Source: Lepidodermella squamata (Eukaryota > Gastrotricha). From it: a stretch of DNA of 64,000 nt. Of this stretch, positions 20,363 to 31,445 are shown piece after piece. The position numbers and the translations under genes are program-made. Every line of letters starts with the position of its first letter. The stretch's first letter is position 1. The stretch spans positions 2,480,001 through 2,544,000 of the forward strand of contig JBLDXI010000024.1 in assembly GCA_047495785.1 (NCBI GenBank), written 5' to 3'. The notes under the pieces are model-generated. The model had not been told where the DNA came from. It did no database searches and saw only the letters and a list, made by a program, of their open reading frames with translations.

Positions 20363-22705
20363 TTAATTACTCCGAATGATCGATAGCGCCTTCTCGATGG
20401 ACAATCTAGCTGTGAGCATTTGTACCATGGCTATCGACAGACCTGAGCTAAGTAATAAGCCAAATGAAGCAACAATGTCTTGAACTCGTGGATTTCTAGC
20501 TACAATCAGCGCTAGAATCACTGCTACCAGAAGAGTCGCTTGATTAACAACTGTCAGCCTAATGCCCTTCAAACCCGGTACATCAGTCACCTTGCGCAAC
20601 TCGTAGATGTACATGGCGCTTCCGATAAGGAGGATTGCATTTAGCGCGGCTATAATTGCTTGGTAAATCATGTCATTATCCGAGTAGCAAATGCCGACGG
20701 CGTAGTCAAGAATCGTGTCGGTTTCATCGAAAAACACGCGGTTTCTCTCGACAGTGATTTCAGAATAGTACGGCGGGTCGCGAATCAGCCAAACCCCAAG
20801 GACAAGGCTCATTAACATTGTGAAAATCAAACTGAAAATCACTGCTTTGACACTTGACTTCTCATAATTTGGCTCTTTCGCAGGCGGATTCGAAGTTCGA
20901 TGCAGATCACTCTTACGATGCGACTGAAGATTACTCCCATCACTATTTCGGTGGGAGCTTGACCTTTTCTTCACAGCCTTTTCCGATCTGGCCGTTTCCA
21001 AAGCCCTGAGTCGAAAGAATAAAAACGAGTGGAGTAGTGTTATTCCAATAGCTGCGAAGGCATATCTTGCCAGGCATAACGAATTCTGATTCAGAACATC
21101 CCTCTTCGAGGTGGAAGATAAAACTGAAGATAAGTTCATCGAAATCACTCCTGGGGTGAAGACGAGAACCTTAGCGAATGGCAATTCCTTGGCAATGCTC
21201 GCATCTTTTCTACCCATTACCTGAGCTTTAGAGACGAAGCAAGTGACCAGCGAGAATATAACGGCTAATATCAGAGAAATCGCGAAACAAACTGTTGGCA
21301 CATCGTAAAATTCCGATAGGATCGTTATGCCATCATTCGGCGGTTTCCCATTGTAGGTAGGCCAATTGATCGATTTCAGTTCCCGGTAGTTGTAGTCGGA
21401 CATTTTGTAGCTCGTCGCGTTCCTCTTACGAGTTATCTCTGCAAACACTTCGTAGTTGTTTATTTTCCTTGACCAACGAAAAACGTAACTCGGTTCGAAA
21501 TCCATTTCCAAGCGTTGGGAGTATACTACAGGACCCACCCTCATACCAGTGAAAGAAACCTTCCCAGCTGAGGCGTTCACAATAGGAATGACTTGTTTAG
21601 GTTTGTCTTTGTAGTCTCTTAGTGTTAAGTTGTTTTCCTTCAGCTTTCGATCAGCCAGGTCTAGAGTAAGGATACCCTGTAGTGCTACGTCATAACAAAG
21701 ATGGCGCCGGTCGTAGTCACCCCTTCTCGACCCATTCATCGCTACATCAGCAGCTACCTCCAGCTGATCAACATCTAACCCGAGATATGACGAGGGACCG
21801 TGATTCTTCACAGCTATAAAGGCCTGTCCTACTACAAAAACATGCTCCATGGTCGATCGGAACATCTCAGGGGTACAACCGGTTGGTAGGGCTGGTAATG
21901 GGTCCATAACCGGTTGAACCCTGGCGTCTATTACTATCACATATTTCGGCCCTGTGAGACCGAATTGGTTCAACAGGCAAATAAACTTGAGGGTAGGCCC
22001 CAACTCGGAAAATTCCCCGGTTATGATTCGAGCCCCGCTGTCTTTCAACATTTGCATTGAAACTTCGTCAGGGTCGATGAAAGCGTTGTAGAAAATTAGC
22101 TCGAACCCCGCTTCAGGGCTGATTTGGTAGAAGACATTGCCGAGGAAGAAGTTGAAAATGTTGCCGGCATGCATGAATACGGCAATCTTCTTCCAAACGG
22201 GTTGTTTTGCCATGAAGATCGCACGTTGAATGGATGTAACCTCGCCGGGACTCCGGACTCGGTAGAAATTGGGATATACCTTCCGATTTCCCGTTATCTC
22301 AGGGACCAAACAAGCTAGGGCGATAGTTATCATATCAAGATGATGAACAGTTTTGCCGTAGCTCATACATCCCCCGGTATAGGTTGGTCCTAGAGTCACA
22401 GGCGACTGGTAAACGAAAGGGGCGGAGTCGAAGGTTCGGTTGAATCTCACGGCATTCCCAACAGTTTGAGCACCTCCAGTTGTTTCGTCCTGGAAATCGA
22501 ACTCGAGGTGATAGTCCGGCAGTAGATCAGTTCGGTTGTTGGCCATATTAGCGACTATTTCCATGACAGCTCGACAGTGCTTGCCGTCCCTCGGCGCGCC
22601 ACCTGTGAAAGGAATTGTCGCCAACATTCGCATACGATACGGCTTGATCTGTTGCTGCCCAACACACAGACCAAAGAGGACGAAAGCCTCAATTTTCAAA
22701 AGCAT
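20363..22705 (-). CDS. GABA-B-like class C GPCR, intronless (780 aa)
   Basis: A single exon from ATG 22705. A signal peptide (1-17) precedes a Venus flytrap (about 20-440) with the paralogue signature PRDGKHC near the start, GPTYTGGCMSYG, and YDRRHLCYD. These correspond to the periplasmic-binding-like ligand domain of GABA-B receptors (also FYRVRSPGE, KKIAVF, DARI-like GARII). Seven hydrophobic segments occupy about 470-770. There is no Cys-rich domain between flytrap and membrane, as in GABA-B and unlike mGluR. The intracellular stretch between TM3 and TM4 is long, basic and Ser-rich (about 575-625). The C-tail is very short. Surface signalling through G proteins is the family role; the ligand is unknown. 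Confidence 0.86.
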   Translation of the reverse strand: MLLKIEAFVLFGLCVGQQQIKPYRMRMLATIPFTGGAPRDGKHCRAVMEIVANMANNRTDLLPDYHLEFDFQDETTGGAQTVGNAVRFNRTFDSAPFVYQSPVTLGPTYTGGCMSYGKTVHHLDMITIALACLVPEITGNRKVYPNFYRVRSPGEVTSIQRAIFMAKQPVWKKIAVFMHAGNIFNFFLGNVFYQISPEAGFELIFYNAFIDPDEVSMQMLKDSGARIITGEFSELGPTLKFICLLNQFGLTGPKYVIVIDARVQPVMDPLPALPTGCTPEMFRSTMEHVFVVGQAFIAVKNHGPSSYLGLDVDQLEVAADVAMNGSRRGDYDRRHLCYDVALQGILTLDLADRKLKENNLTLRDYKDKPKQVIPIVNASAGKVSFTGMRVGPVVYSQRLEMDFEPSYVFRWSRKINNYEVFAEITRKRNATSYKMSDYNYRELKSINWPTYNGKPPNDGITILSEFYDVPTVCFAISLILAVIFSLVTCFVSKAQVMGRKDASIAKELPFAKVLVFTPGVISMNLSSVLSSTSKRDVLNQNSLCLARYAFAAIGITLLHSFLFFRLRALETARSEKAVKKRSSSHRNSDGSNLQSHRKSDLHRTSNPPAKEPNYEKSSVKAVIFSLIFTMLMSLVLGVWLIRDPPYYSEITVERNRVFFDETDTILDYAVGICYSDNDMIYQAIIAALNAILLIGSAMYIYELRKVTDVPGLKGIRLTVVNQATLLVAVILALIVARNPRVQDIVASFGLLLSSGLSIAMVQMLTARLSIEKALSIIRSN

Positions 22706-23742
22706 TGCTATTACAATTTTTGATCCAGACGAGTTTAAGTGTAGAGCGATGTGCGATACCTTCGATGTGCATTTGTGGGGAATGCTGGACTGATTTGTTT
22801 AATGGGTTGTTAAGTTTAATCGCGTGATGCTCTTTCGAGTAATTAGGATTTTCGCTGGGACGCCTTGATTGCTTCTTATTCGATCGCATTTTTTGTGGAC
22901 TATTTTATCCCAAATCCTAATAAATAAAGATGTTCACCTGCTAGGAAAGTCTCAGTTTGAAAGCTGAAAGATGATTAAATGGATATGTAATGTAGCCTCT
23001 GTCAAGGCATAGTTTTTACTTCTATCATTGTAAATTTATCCAACTAAAAGCGCGGCTTTATCGTCCAGGCCTATCCTACAAAGTCAAAATGTTCTCCGTC
23101 CGGTTTAACTGTCGTTAGCAGGCAAGTATCACGCATCGCCACTTGCATAGCGGAAAAATGAAGATACAATAACCCATAGAATTGAATGCCACACTAGGCG
23201 AAATTAACTACAAATTTGCAGTAACCTTAAAACGATCTAAATTCAGCAAAAAGTCGCATGCAGATTGATCAGCCGACCGCGACCAATACTCCGCCTTGCT
23301 TCATAAATATTTTGACCAATAAGCTTTTTGAATAAATAATGATATGCCACAGGACTTTTTTTAACGGGAGTGACTGAACCAGAACCACATGACAAGCAAA
23401 AGGCGGCTAAAATATGTTGAATCGCAGCAAGGTTTTGGTTACGGCCATCTGTCTAATCAGCAAGTGACTTTTCGCTGAACTAAAAACTCAATTTTAATAA
23501 CAACTGTTTTTGCAACTCTTAACTGGTCAAATATCGTCTGTCGTTTTTGTCATCCGCCAGCAAGAAGTCCTCATTAACTTAAATTTTCCATCAATCAACA
23601 TCGCAACAGTACGTTGAAATTAAGGCTCACCGAAATCTGACAGGTATACGCTTCATGACAAAGCGTCATCAGGGTTGGACCGCACACAAAATCAGGTCCT
23701 CATTTCAATGAAAGTGAACAGTCGATATAACCTATATATGTA
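22706..23742. other. Intergenic region
   Basis: The upstream region of the receptor at 20363-22705 and of the small secreted gene at 23743. AT-rich; no repeat, RNA gene or domain was recognised. Confidence 0.4.
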
Positions 23743-24098
23743 ATGAATTGGACGCTGGCCATCTTCATTTCTTGCTTTTGCTTGATCTTAAACAATAGAG
23801 TAGCAGCTACAATAGATGTTAATTCCGTGCATTTCATTGAAATGAGTGAGTTTTTCTTGCATATCAGAGCTTTCGTTCAACGACTTTTCCTTTCGCAGAG
23901 AACTACGTCAGATGGCTGATAGTTCGCAATGACTTCAAAGCGCTAAGCGGGATTGCCCGATCAGTAAGAGATGGTGTTCTACGTCGCCGCATGGAAAGGT
24001 GCATCGCCCAGCTTGGATCGAGGGCCGTTTGCGATAACAACGTTGCCTTCTACATCTGGGCTCAAATGCTTGCTCGAAGAATTATGGCTGGGGAATGA
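23743..24098 (+). CDS. Small secreted two-cysteine protein (100 aa), unrecognised
   Basis: Two exons, 23743-23845 and 23899-24098, with a 53-bp intron (GTGAGT...TTTCGCAG), give exactly 101 codons including stop. Residues 1-22 (MNWTLAIFISCFCLILNN) form a strong signal peptide. The mature part has only two cysteines (in ERCIAQ and AVCDNN), predicted to pair, and basic clusters (VLRRRMER, LARRIM) that could be processing sites. I recognise no family. The leader, the clean splice signals and frame continuity support a real gene. It sits between two orphan receptor genes, so a peptide-ligand role is conceivable but unproven. Confidence 0.6.
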
Positions 24099-24635
24099 AA
24101 ACTGCTGCCAAAACAAATCAATTTTAATCGCGTTGATTCGCTGCACAATGTTAAAGAGTCAATAGTGAATGTTAGAGCTGGACTCTCTTGATCAGTAACA
24201 CGTAACACTTTAAGCTGTAGCATTCTTCGGAATTCAGTTCGTGTAAATTGATCAAGTTCATCTGAAATTAAAATTCTTCACCTTTCGTTTTCTCACAAAA
24301 AAAATTATATTCAATCTCCATGATGGACAAATTGGCATTTTATCTGAAGTGTTTTGGTATTTGTTGTGCTTTATTCTAATCTCTGATCTCTGAGAATTCA
24401 TGCTGATTAAAATACAATCTGATAGCTTAATGCTGATTTTGTTCATCGAGTAGAGTCGACAATTTTTCCGGTCAAAATGTAATGTATGGGACATAAAAAC
24501 AATTCCATTAATCCAATTACTGTAAATTGTACTGAACTTCTGATCAACACGCGTGGGTTTATATGCGTGATACGTGGTTGTCATAATATGAACATACAAT
24601 TATCTGCGGTATTGTAGATTGTAGATATGTAGGTC
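24099..24635. other. Intergenic region
   Basis: A 537-bp AT-rich spacer between the small secreted gene and the convergent receptor gene. No feature was recognised. Confidence 0.4.
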
Positions 24636-27038
24636 TCAAGGTAGATTGATTGTGACTTCAAGGTCAGGATTTAGGATATAAAATGCCTCTTTTACACCTG
24701 TTAAATGCATGAGCAGACTTGTCGTGCCCGAGCTGATAAGTAACGCGAAAGCCATTATTATGTCTTGATTCAGAGGATTTACTGTCACCAGGAGCGCCAA
24801 AATCCCACCCACGAGTAACGTGGCTTGATTTAGAATGGCGATGCGAAGGAACTTGAGAACGCTTATTGTGTTGATCCTCCGCAACTCATAAGCCATCACG
24901 GCTGCAAGCAAGAGGAAAAGAGCATTTGCCGCGAGAAGCACGCCTTCGAAGGTGATGTCGTCACTAGACTGGCAGACACCAACAACCGAGTCAATTATGA
25001 GATCATTTTCGTTATCGAAAATGCGATCGTTGATCAAAGTGACTTCGTCATAAGTTGGTGGGGATACTCCTAGCCAAACAGCGATCACTATGACATTGAT
25101 GAGAACAACAGGAAAGGAAAAGATGAAAATGCTCTTCCCGTTACGGCTGAAGGATTCTCGCTTCGCAGCCGGATTCGAGACTTGAATTGACGCAACATTC
25201 GAGTCCCTTTTAGCCACGGAAACAAAACTACGAGTTCTCGAGACTCGTCGACCAGTTTTAGTACCAGTCAATTCAGAACCAACGGCTGACGTATGTCTGG
25301 GAGATTTGATTGCCCCGCTGTGTTTAAGCCCACGGAAAACTCTGATCCGACTGAACAGAAACGCATGAAGCATAGCTAGACCAAGGGCGGCGAGAATCGA
25401 TCGAGATTTACAAAGCGAATCCGGGTCTTTTTGGCTGCGTTTCGCAGTCGCAAACAAGACAGCTGCTGCATTCATCAACAAGCATCCAATGGTTAATATT
25501 GCAGTCTTTGCCCAGGGTAATTCAATAGCCATATGGACACCCTTTCGAAAATGTAATTGAAAAGCTGCCGCAATGATATTTCCGATCGATGATGCAACAC
25601 TCAGGAACAGGACGATTCCAAAACAAGCCATAGGAATATCTTTGAATGTCTTGATAAGCTTGATAGAGTCATTAGGTGGTAACCGATTTTTCGTCGACCA
25701 AGGAATAGGTTTTATCACTTGATACTCATAGTCCGAATATCCAACCCCGCTCGCATTCTTCCTTTGAACAACTTGAGCGAATGTCTCGTACCCATTGGCC
25801 TTCCGCGACCATCTCAAGATGAAATTTGGTTCGCTATCAAATTCAACCCGTGGGGTGAACTTGACAGGCCCGACCCGGACTCCGTTGTAGGTAACGAGGG
25901 TTGTGCTTTCATTCACAGCAGCTAAAACAGCCTTCTTATTCTTACTATAGTCCTTCAGGGTCATATTTTTCCGATTCAAAATTTTCTCAGCTAGATCGAG
26001 TGTTAGCACTGTCCGAAGGCCGATGTCGTAACAAATGTGACGACGGTCGTAGTCGCCAGTTCGTGAGTTATTCATGATAGAGTCAGCCATTTTCTCGATT
26101 TGGTCTACATCGAGACCAAAAAGAGAAGAAGGTCCGTTATTCGCGACTGCAACCAAGGCCTGCCCCGAGACAATGGTGTGCTCCATTTGGTTTTTGAACA
26201 TGTCTTGCGTACAACCTGCCGGTAGGCTAGGCAACGGATCCATAATTGGCTGAACCCTCGTGTCGAGGATGATGACGTATTTTGGACCAGTCATACCCAT
26301 GCGATAGGCCATGCATAGGAATCTAAGAGTTTGGGCCGGATCCGAAATTTCAGCAAGAATAATTCTAGCCCCGCTGTCTTTCAACATGCCCATAGATACA
26401 TCGTCGATGTCCATAAAAGCGTTGAAGAAACTAAGCTCAAGCCCAGCAATTTGACTGATGTCGTAGAACGCCATTCCGAGGTTGAAGTTAAAGATGTTAG
26501 TTGCATGCATGAAAACAGCGACCTTATTCCAACCCGGCTGGCTTTTGATAAATTTAACTCTTGCAATCTCCATGGTCTCGCCAGGGCCTCTTTCTCGATA
26601 GAAAGTCGGGTAGATCGACCGGCTGTTAGTGAACATTGGTGATAGACAGGCAAATGCGACTGTTACCATGTCGAGATGATGAACAACTCTGCTGTAGCTT
26701 AGACACCCTGGGGTATAGGTCGGGCCTATCGAGAAAGGAGCTTGATAGTAAGGGAGGTTGCCTTCTTCAAACATGCGACTGAATCTCACTGCTTTCCCAA
26801 CGGTGAAGTCGCTATTGCGACCCTCGTCCTCGAATACAGGCTCGATGTGATAGTCGGGTAATATATCGGATCGGTTGTTCGCAAGTGACATTACCAGTTC
26901 CATCATGACTTTGCAGTGTTTTCCATCCCTAGGTTCAGCGCCAGTGAAAGGAATAATCGCAAGAAATTTCAGCCGATTCGGCTTTTGGATGGCAGATACA
27001 CGGCACAAAAGAAGGGCAAGGATAGTCGCCTTAAGCAT
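24636..27038 (-). CDS. GABA-B-like class C GPCR, intronless (800 aa)
   Basis: A single exon from ATG 27038. The signal peptide is MLKATILALLLCRVSA. The flytrap (about 20-445) has PRDGKHC, GPTYTPGCLSYS, GSGE-like RGPGETM, KDSGARII, GPKYVI and YDRRHICYD, closely parallel to the receptor at 20363-22705. Seven hydrophobic segments follow from about 475. The TM3-TM4 cytoplasmic loop is about 65 residues, rich in Ser, Thr, Arg and Lys (RRVSRTRSFVSVAKRDS), with several basophilic-kinase-like sites. The tail is short. The same strand and intronless structure suggest duplication from its neighbour or copying from RNA. Confidence 0.86.
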   Translation of the reverse strand: MLKATILALLLCRVSAIQKPNRLKFLAIIPFTGAEPRDGKHCKVMMELVMSLANNRSDILPDYHIEPVFEDEGRNSDFTVGKAVRFSRMFEEGNLPYYQAPFSIGPTYTPGCLSYSRVVHHLDMVTVAFACLSPMFTNSRSIYPTFYRERGPGETMEIARVKFIKSQPGWNKVAVFMHATNIFNFNLGMAFYDISQIAGLELSFFNAFMDIDDVSMGMLKDSGARIILAEISDPAQTLRFLCMAYRMGMTGPKYVIILDTRVQPIMDPLPSLPAGCTQDMFKNQMEHTIVSGQALVAVANNGPSSLFGLDVDQIEKMADSIMNNSRTGDYDRRHICYDIGLRTVLTLDLAEKILNRKNMTLKDYSKNKKAVLAAVNESTTLVTYNGVRVGPVKFTPRVEFDSEPNFILRWSRKANGYETFAQVVQRKNASGVGYSDYEYQVIKPIPWSTKNRLPPNDSIKLIKTFKDIPMACFGIVLFLSVASSIGNIIAAAFQLHFRKGVHMAIELPWAKTAILTIGCLLMNAAAVLFATAKRSQKDPDSLCKSRSILAALGLAMLHAFLFSRIRVFRGLKHSGAIKSPRHTSAVGSELTGTKTGRRVSRTRSFVSVAKRDSNVASIQVSNPAAKRESFSRNGKSIFIFSFPVVLINVIVIAVWLGVSPPTYDEVTLINDRIFDNENDLIIDSVVGVCQSSDDITFEGVLLAANALFLLLAAVMAYELRRINTISVLKFLRIAILNQATLLVGGILALLVTVNPLNQDIIMAFALLISSGTTSLLMHLTGVKEAFYILNPDLEVTINLP

Positions 27039-27986
27039 GTTTGTATTTTACTCGTTTGTTTTTCTTGAAGTACTAAGGTATCTTGGTACAAAATGGTAAT
27101 GTTTTAGGTGAAATTGAGTGCGTGGTGACCTCGAATCACTTAAGCGAATGGAATCACGGAATTCTGAAAGTAGGATTTTTTGAATGCAATCAAGTTGATG
27201 GAGCCTTTTTGAACTCTGGGATAGTCTTTCGCTGGAGACGCAATTATATCATCCCCCTCTTCATTTCGTGCGCCGCCGTCGTTTCTCACAACCGGAAACG
27301 TTAATTAAGACGCTTGTGAAGTAGCCTACAAGTGACATGTGTCAGCGTACATTTGCCTCTAAAGACTTTCGCACTGAGATCCCGATATGGCGGAACGTCG
27401 AAGATTAGTTATGAAAGATTTCAATTAATTAAAGTGTTAATAAAGGTTTTTCCTATAGAATTGTCTTTTGAATATAGATCTAAACTCCATACTTTGCAAG
27501 GGCTAATGTGGAAAATCTATGTTTTATCGTTTTGTTCCTTCAGCGCATATTTTCCATAACCAAACTAACACGCAAGCTTGAAGACTAGAAGAAGAACGGA
27601 TATGTCGGCATTTTTAAGATAGTCTTTCATCAGTCGATGAGATATGGTTGCAAGTTTTCATCGAAATTTTCACACGGCAAACGAGAAAATTCTGAACGAG
27701 AAATGTATTGCTTCTATCTGTAAATAAATGAATTTTGCGTTACACACGTGAAAACACTATTTTTTGTTATCTCAGCTGGAAGAGTGCAAGCATATGATCG
27801 ACTCTGCCGATGAATAAGTGCTTAATTGTTTTCACTCATCGCGATGATGCCCGGGCGCGGTTGAAGCAGTTGTTTAAGCAAGCATTGTCTAAATCGAGAG
27901 CAAGTTCATCTTTAAAGAGTCGCAGACGATTTTCGAAACTGCATTTTCCACTCGATCATTTCAAAGTTAAACTTATTAATTTTATC
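27039..27986. other. Intergenic region
   Basis: Divergent promoter space between the receptor (minus) and the two-PAN gene (plus). Several short ORFs lack signal peptides or motifs, and none is accepted. Confidence 0.4.
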
Positions 27987-28590
27987 ATGGCGCGAGCATT
28001 TTTTCTGTTATTTGCCGCTCTCTTCGTCGTTCCTACTTCTGGTCAAGACGCGCTATGGGTCGAGGAAGTTCCATCAAGTCGCACCGATTTCGTGTCAGTT
28101 AGCTACGCTTGTGGTAATATCTACAACATTACAGGCGCTTATGATATCTGCGCATGTAAAAACCTCTGCATTTGGGAAGGCTCTCGGTGCCAATCTATTG
28201 CTTACAACCCGTACGACCGCTCCTGTCGTCTGCAATCTGCCTGCCCGGAATCGTCTTTGACATACCCGCCAACCTACGCTATGTTGAAAAAAGATTCAAG
28301 TAATCACAGAAAAGCTTTCATCGAGGTATTTTATCGATTTCATTTTCGCAGCTCTTGGTCGATTCAGCCGCGTCGATTTTGACTGTGGTAACGTGATGGG
28401 GACATATTCCAGACCCACAATATCCGACTGCGCTGCTGTGTGCTATAGCGACGGTTCTTGCCGCGCTTTCACGTACTCCCCATCTTTTTCGAAGTGCATC
28501 ATCAGCTCGGCTTGTGTCAATACTGGTAAATTGCTCACTGCAGACTACTGGGCATTCCAGGCTAATTATCCAGCCTTCGGTCGCCGTTGA
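27987..28590 (+). CDS. Secreted two-PAN/apple-like protein (183 aa)
   Basis: Exons 27987-28299 and 28352-28590 with a 52-bp intron; the frame closes. ATG 27987 opens a signal peptide (MARAFFLLFAALFVVPTSG). Each exon codes for one PAN/apple-like unit. The first has CACKNLCIWEGSRCQSIAY...SCRLQSAC; the second has DCAAVCYSDGSCRAFTY...KCIISSAC, with the typical C-x3-C...C-x-(A/S)-(F/Y)-x-Y pattern. It is a secreted binding protein by inference. A damaged copy follows at 29010. Confidence 0.75.
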
Positions 28591-29009
28591 GCTTGATCGC
28601 AGGAACCTTGCGGAGAGAGGATAGTTTCATTGCTATTGATATTTATTTGAGTGAGGCGGAGGTGTGAGGAAGGATTGCTGGATTGTAATGCGATGTGTCG
28701 AAATAAAACGATGTGAGGAAACCTAGTTTAGACTGTTCATCGATAAACAGAAGAATTCGGTGGACATACTCGAAAATAATTCGTGCAGCCTTTCAGCTAG
28801 ATTTCTCCAGAATAAATATGATTTTCTTTCACTTCGAATTATTTCGGTGAAGTGCCGACAATGGCCCCGCCAAGACAGCAGACTACGACCGCTTATACGT
28901 TCTCAAGTGGTTATCAGCTAGTTAACTAGCTAACTTGTGGAGACTTTCTTCAATGATCGGTTTCCAACGACGAGAGTCCACATTTGACGTCAACTTGGCA
29001 TACACTTGT
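28591..29009. other. Intergenic region downstream of the two-PAN gene
   Basis: It has AATAAA-type signals (for example near 28701) that may end the upstream transcript. Otherwise nothing is recognised. Confidence 0.35.
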
Positions 29010-29361
29010 TATGGCATGTGAAAAACCTCTGCATTTGGGAAGGCTCTCGGTGCCAAACTATTGCCTACAACCCGTACGATCGCTACTGCCGTCTGCAATC
29101 TACTTATCCGGTATCATTGTTGACGTAACCGCCGACGTACGCTATGTTGAAGTAATTATGAACATTTATTTTCCGCGCTATTTTATCGGTTTCATTTTCG
29201 CAGCTCTTGGTCGATTCAGTCGCGTCGACTTTGACCGCGGCACATATTCCAGGCCGACGATAGCCAACTGTGTCTCCGAGTGTTACAGCGTCGCTGCTTG
29301 CCGCGCTTTCACGTACTCCTCATCTTTTTCGAAGTGTATTCTCAGCTCGGCTGAAACGTGA
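29010..29361 (+). pseudogene. Truncated copy of the two-PAN gene
   Basis: 29010-29150 repeats the end of exon 1 of the gene at 27987 (reading GKNLCIWEG with substitutions). 29155-29203 repeats its intron, and 29204-29361 repeats most of exon 2, ending early in a stop after ILSSAET. The signal-peptide part is missing and frameshifts disrupt exon 1. It is a tandem duplicate that has decayed. Confidence 0.75.
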
Positions 29362-29914
29362 AAAAATCTACCTGAGATTGTTCACCGTTCAGAGGAAGTG
29401 ACTATTGACTATCTTTCACCTTGAAAAGTTCTTCTTTCCCGGTCTTTAATTTCAAGTTGTTTATTTTCGAATCCTCCTGAAGCCTAAAGTCTGAAATAGG
29501 TCTTGCTTCTGAACAAAATATTTATCAATTTTTGCAAATATCGTTACGCCCCAGAATATACTTTTATTTGTTAATTTCGTTCCAGCGGCTGGTAAAATAT
29601 CAAATTATCAACTAGCAATCATATTTCTCATACAGCAAATTACGTGCGTTATACGTCTTGATTTAGGGGCCGACGTTTATACAAAATTGCGCCATCGCTG
29701 CTTGTACCAGAGCGCATTTATGCGATTCCGGCAGCGCCAAGTATGATGCCAAATTTAGAGGAGTATTGCTGGACGGACCATTGGATCCTTGAAAGGCAAA
29801 CATCGGCTGGAGCGTAGATTGAACATTTGGAATGTAGGGAGTTCTCACTCCACAGTAAGGAACTCCGTTGCAGTAGGCCGTAGTACAACCGCAAGAACCC
29901 TGAAAATTAGGCTT
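29362..29914 (-). other. Intergenic/3' region with a possible second exon of the Cys-rich gene
   Basis: Minus-strand 29663-29899 is an open, Cys-containing reading (CGCTTAYCNGVPYCGVRTP...) preceded by TTTTCAG. It could be a second exon of the gene at 29915-30256, but no donor gives the right phase, so the link is uncertain. The rest shows nothing. Confidence 0.3.
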
Positions 29915-30256
29915 TTAGTTGAAGAAACCGTAAAGTAACTTTGGAATGCAAACTTGTTCGCCAGTTCGGGCCTTTGCTGTTTGAATCGCTTGCGCGCCCG
30001 CCGCAGACTGGCCTGTTTCGGATTTAAAGCAGGAAAAGGTAATTGTAGCATTTTTAGCAGGAAGTCTATTTATTATCCAATTTAAACCGCAATTGTCACA
30101 ATCGCCTATCGCTTTGACAGTTGCCGAGTGTTGCCCCGGATCGAATGATATAGTATCAACGCCGATAACTTGCGCCGTGCCATTGAAGCATTGAATTTTC
30201 GTCAATGCTGGACTGAGGCCGAAAGCAGCGATAATCAAAGCAAGCAGCGTTAACAT
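29915..30256 (-). CDS. Small secreted Cys-containing protein (113 aa as a single exon)
   Basis: ATG 30256 opens a signal peptide (MLTLLALIIAAFGLS). The mature part has CFNG, then GDCDNCGLNW, then FSCF. The pattern Cys-(F/Y)-x-G near the N-terminus, C-x2-C, then a (I/V)TF-x-C strand is shared with the divergent gene at 30953. No named family is recognised. The 3' end is uncertain because a GT donor near 29930 could splice to an open reading at 29663-29899. Confidence 0.55.
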   Translation of the reverse strand: MLTLLALIIAAFGLSPALTKIQCFNGTAQVIGVDTISFDPGQHSATVKAIGDCDNCGLNWIINRLPAKNATITFSCFKSETGQSAAGAQAIQTAKARTGEQVCIPKLLYGFFN

Positions 30257-30952
30257 TTTCAGGAGAAGCAAGCAGGATAAAATAGCCAGTGAAGGTGAAA
30301 CAATTTTGTTGGGCGAGAAGCCGGATGTTTTTCTGAAAAGATCTTCCTCGAAGGCAAATTTTAACGTTGTTTAATTTCAACGATAAGCCGACAGTGCTTC
30401 CAGCTTATCTGCTTGAATCGCATTAGCCGCCTGCGAATTGCACGTGATTTATGTATACGGCGACATTTTTTCAGCCTTTCTTAAGCCAGCAATGGCGTAC
30501 GAAATCTTTTTAAATGTCTCCAACTTCCTATTATTCATCACCATGAAAACAAATGAGGGGCTTCTTGGGGAGCATTAAATATTTATGGAGGAATATTATT
30601 TCAAACCTAACCGTAAATTTAGGGTGTAAGGCACGGAATCGAACTTAAAATCTTGGAGTTTTCTTCCTAATTACTTGGTCGAATTAGTATCGATCTCAAT
30701 ATTTTCATCTTCCGTCTTTCAGTATCATTTATCTTTATATAATATATGAAATTATACAGTTAAATGCAAGCAACATCGCTGCAATATGCTCCAGACTCAC
30801 AATTATGAGGGTTTTTGTAAACCTTTTTGTAAATCCAAAACCGTTGACATTGAATGTGGCCTGAAACCGAAGTACATTTCCCGATGTCGTTTACCAATAT
30901 AAGATTATCATAGAGCGATTATTGTCGCATATTATTGTATTCAGACTTAGAT
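30257..30952. other. Divergent intergenic region
   Basis: About 0.7 kb between two head-to-head small secreted genes that look related; it may hold a shared promoter. AT-rich; no repeat was recognised. Confidence 0.4.
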
Positions 30953-31445
30953 ATGCCCTGGATTGTGTCAGCCTTTGCTGTCACCTTGATTGCAGCTTCC
31001 ACCTTTAACGAATGCTTGGGTTCGATGAATCGTCCTTATTTTACACATGTGTTATATATCACGTTTCCTTTCCGCATGAACAGGCGTATCTTGCTACGTC
31101 GGGAGTATAATTGAAACCGTAATTTACGGCGGATCATCGGATCCAGTCGCTTATAACCTAACGATTCAAACAAGGTGCAGCTATTGCCAGCGATCAGAGG
31201 CAATAGGTGGCGGCCAGGCGCGAGTTACTTTTGGATGCACGTCGCCTGGAAACGAAATGGATAATTTCATTCAATTTGCTGTAGGAGTAAATGGTGCAGT
31301 TAGTGGAAGCCAGGTATTACAGTTAGTAGACTTCGTGAGCGCTTCAGTTGTCGGTATGTTTTATAGCTGTCCTGCAGCTGCACATATGATAATTGCAATC
31401 GAGACCGCTTCTGTGGCCAAATTTCACTCATGCCAGAACCGGTAA
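30953..31445 (+). CDS. Small secreted Cys-containing protein (142 aa)
   Basis: Exons 30953-31019 and 31084-31445 with a 64-bp intron; the frame closes at 143 codons. The leader is MPWIVSAFAVTLIAAS. The mature part has SCYVGS, TRCSYCQRSE, then VTFGCTS and two distal Cys. The first three elements parallel the protein encoded divergently at 29915-30256, so the two are probably paralogues. Function is not recognised. A possible further donor at 31442 could extend it. Confidence 0.5.
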
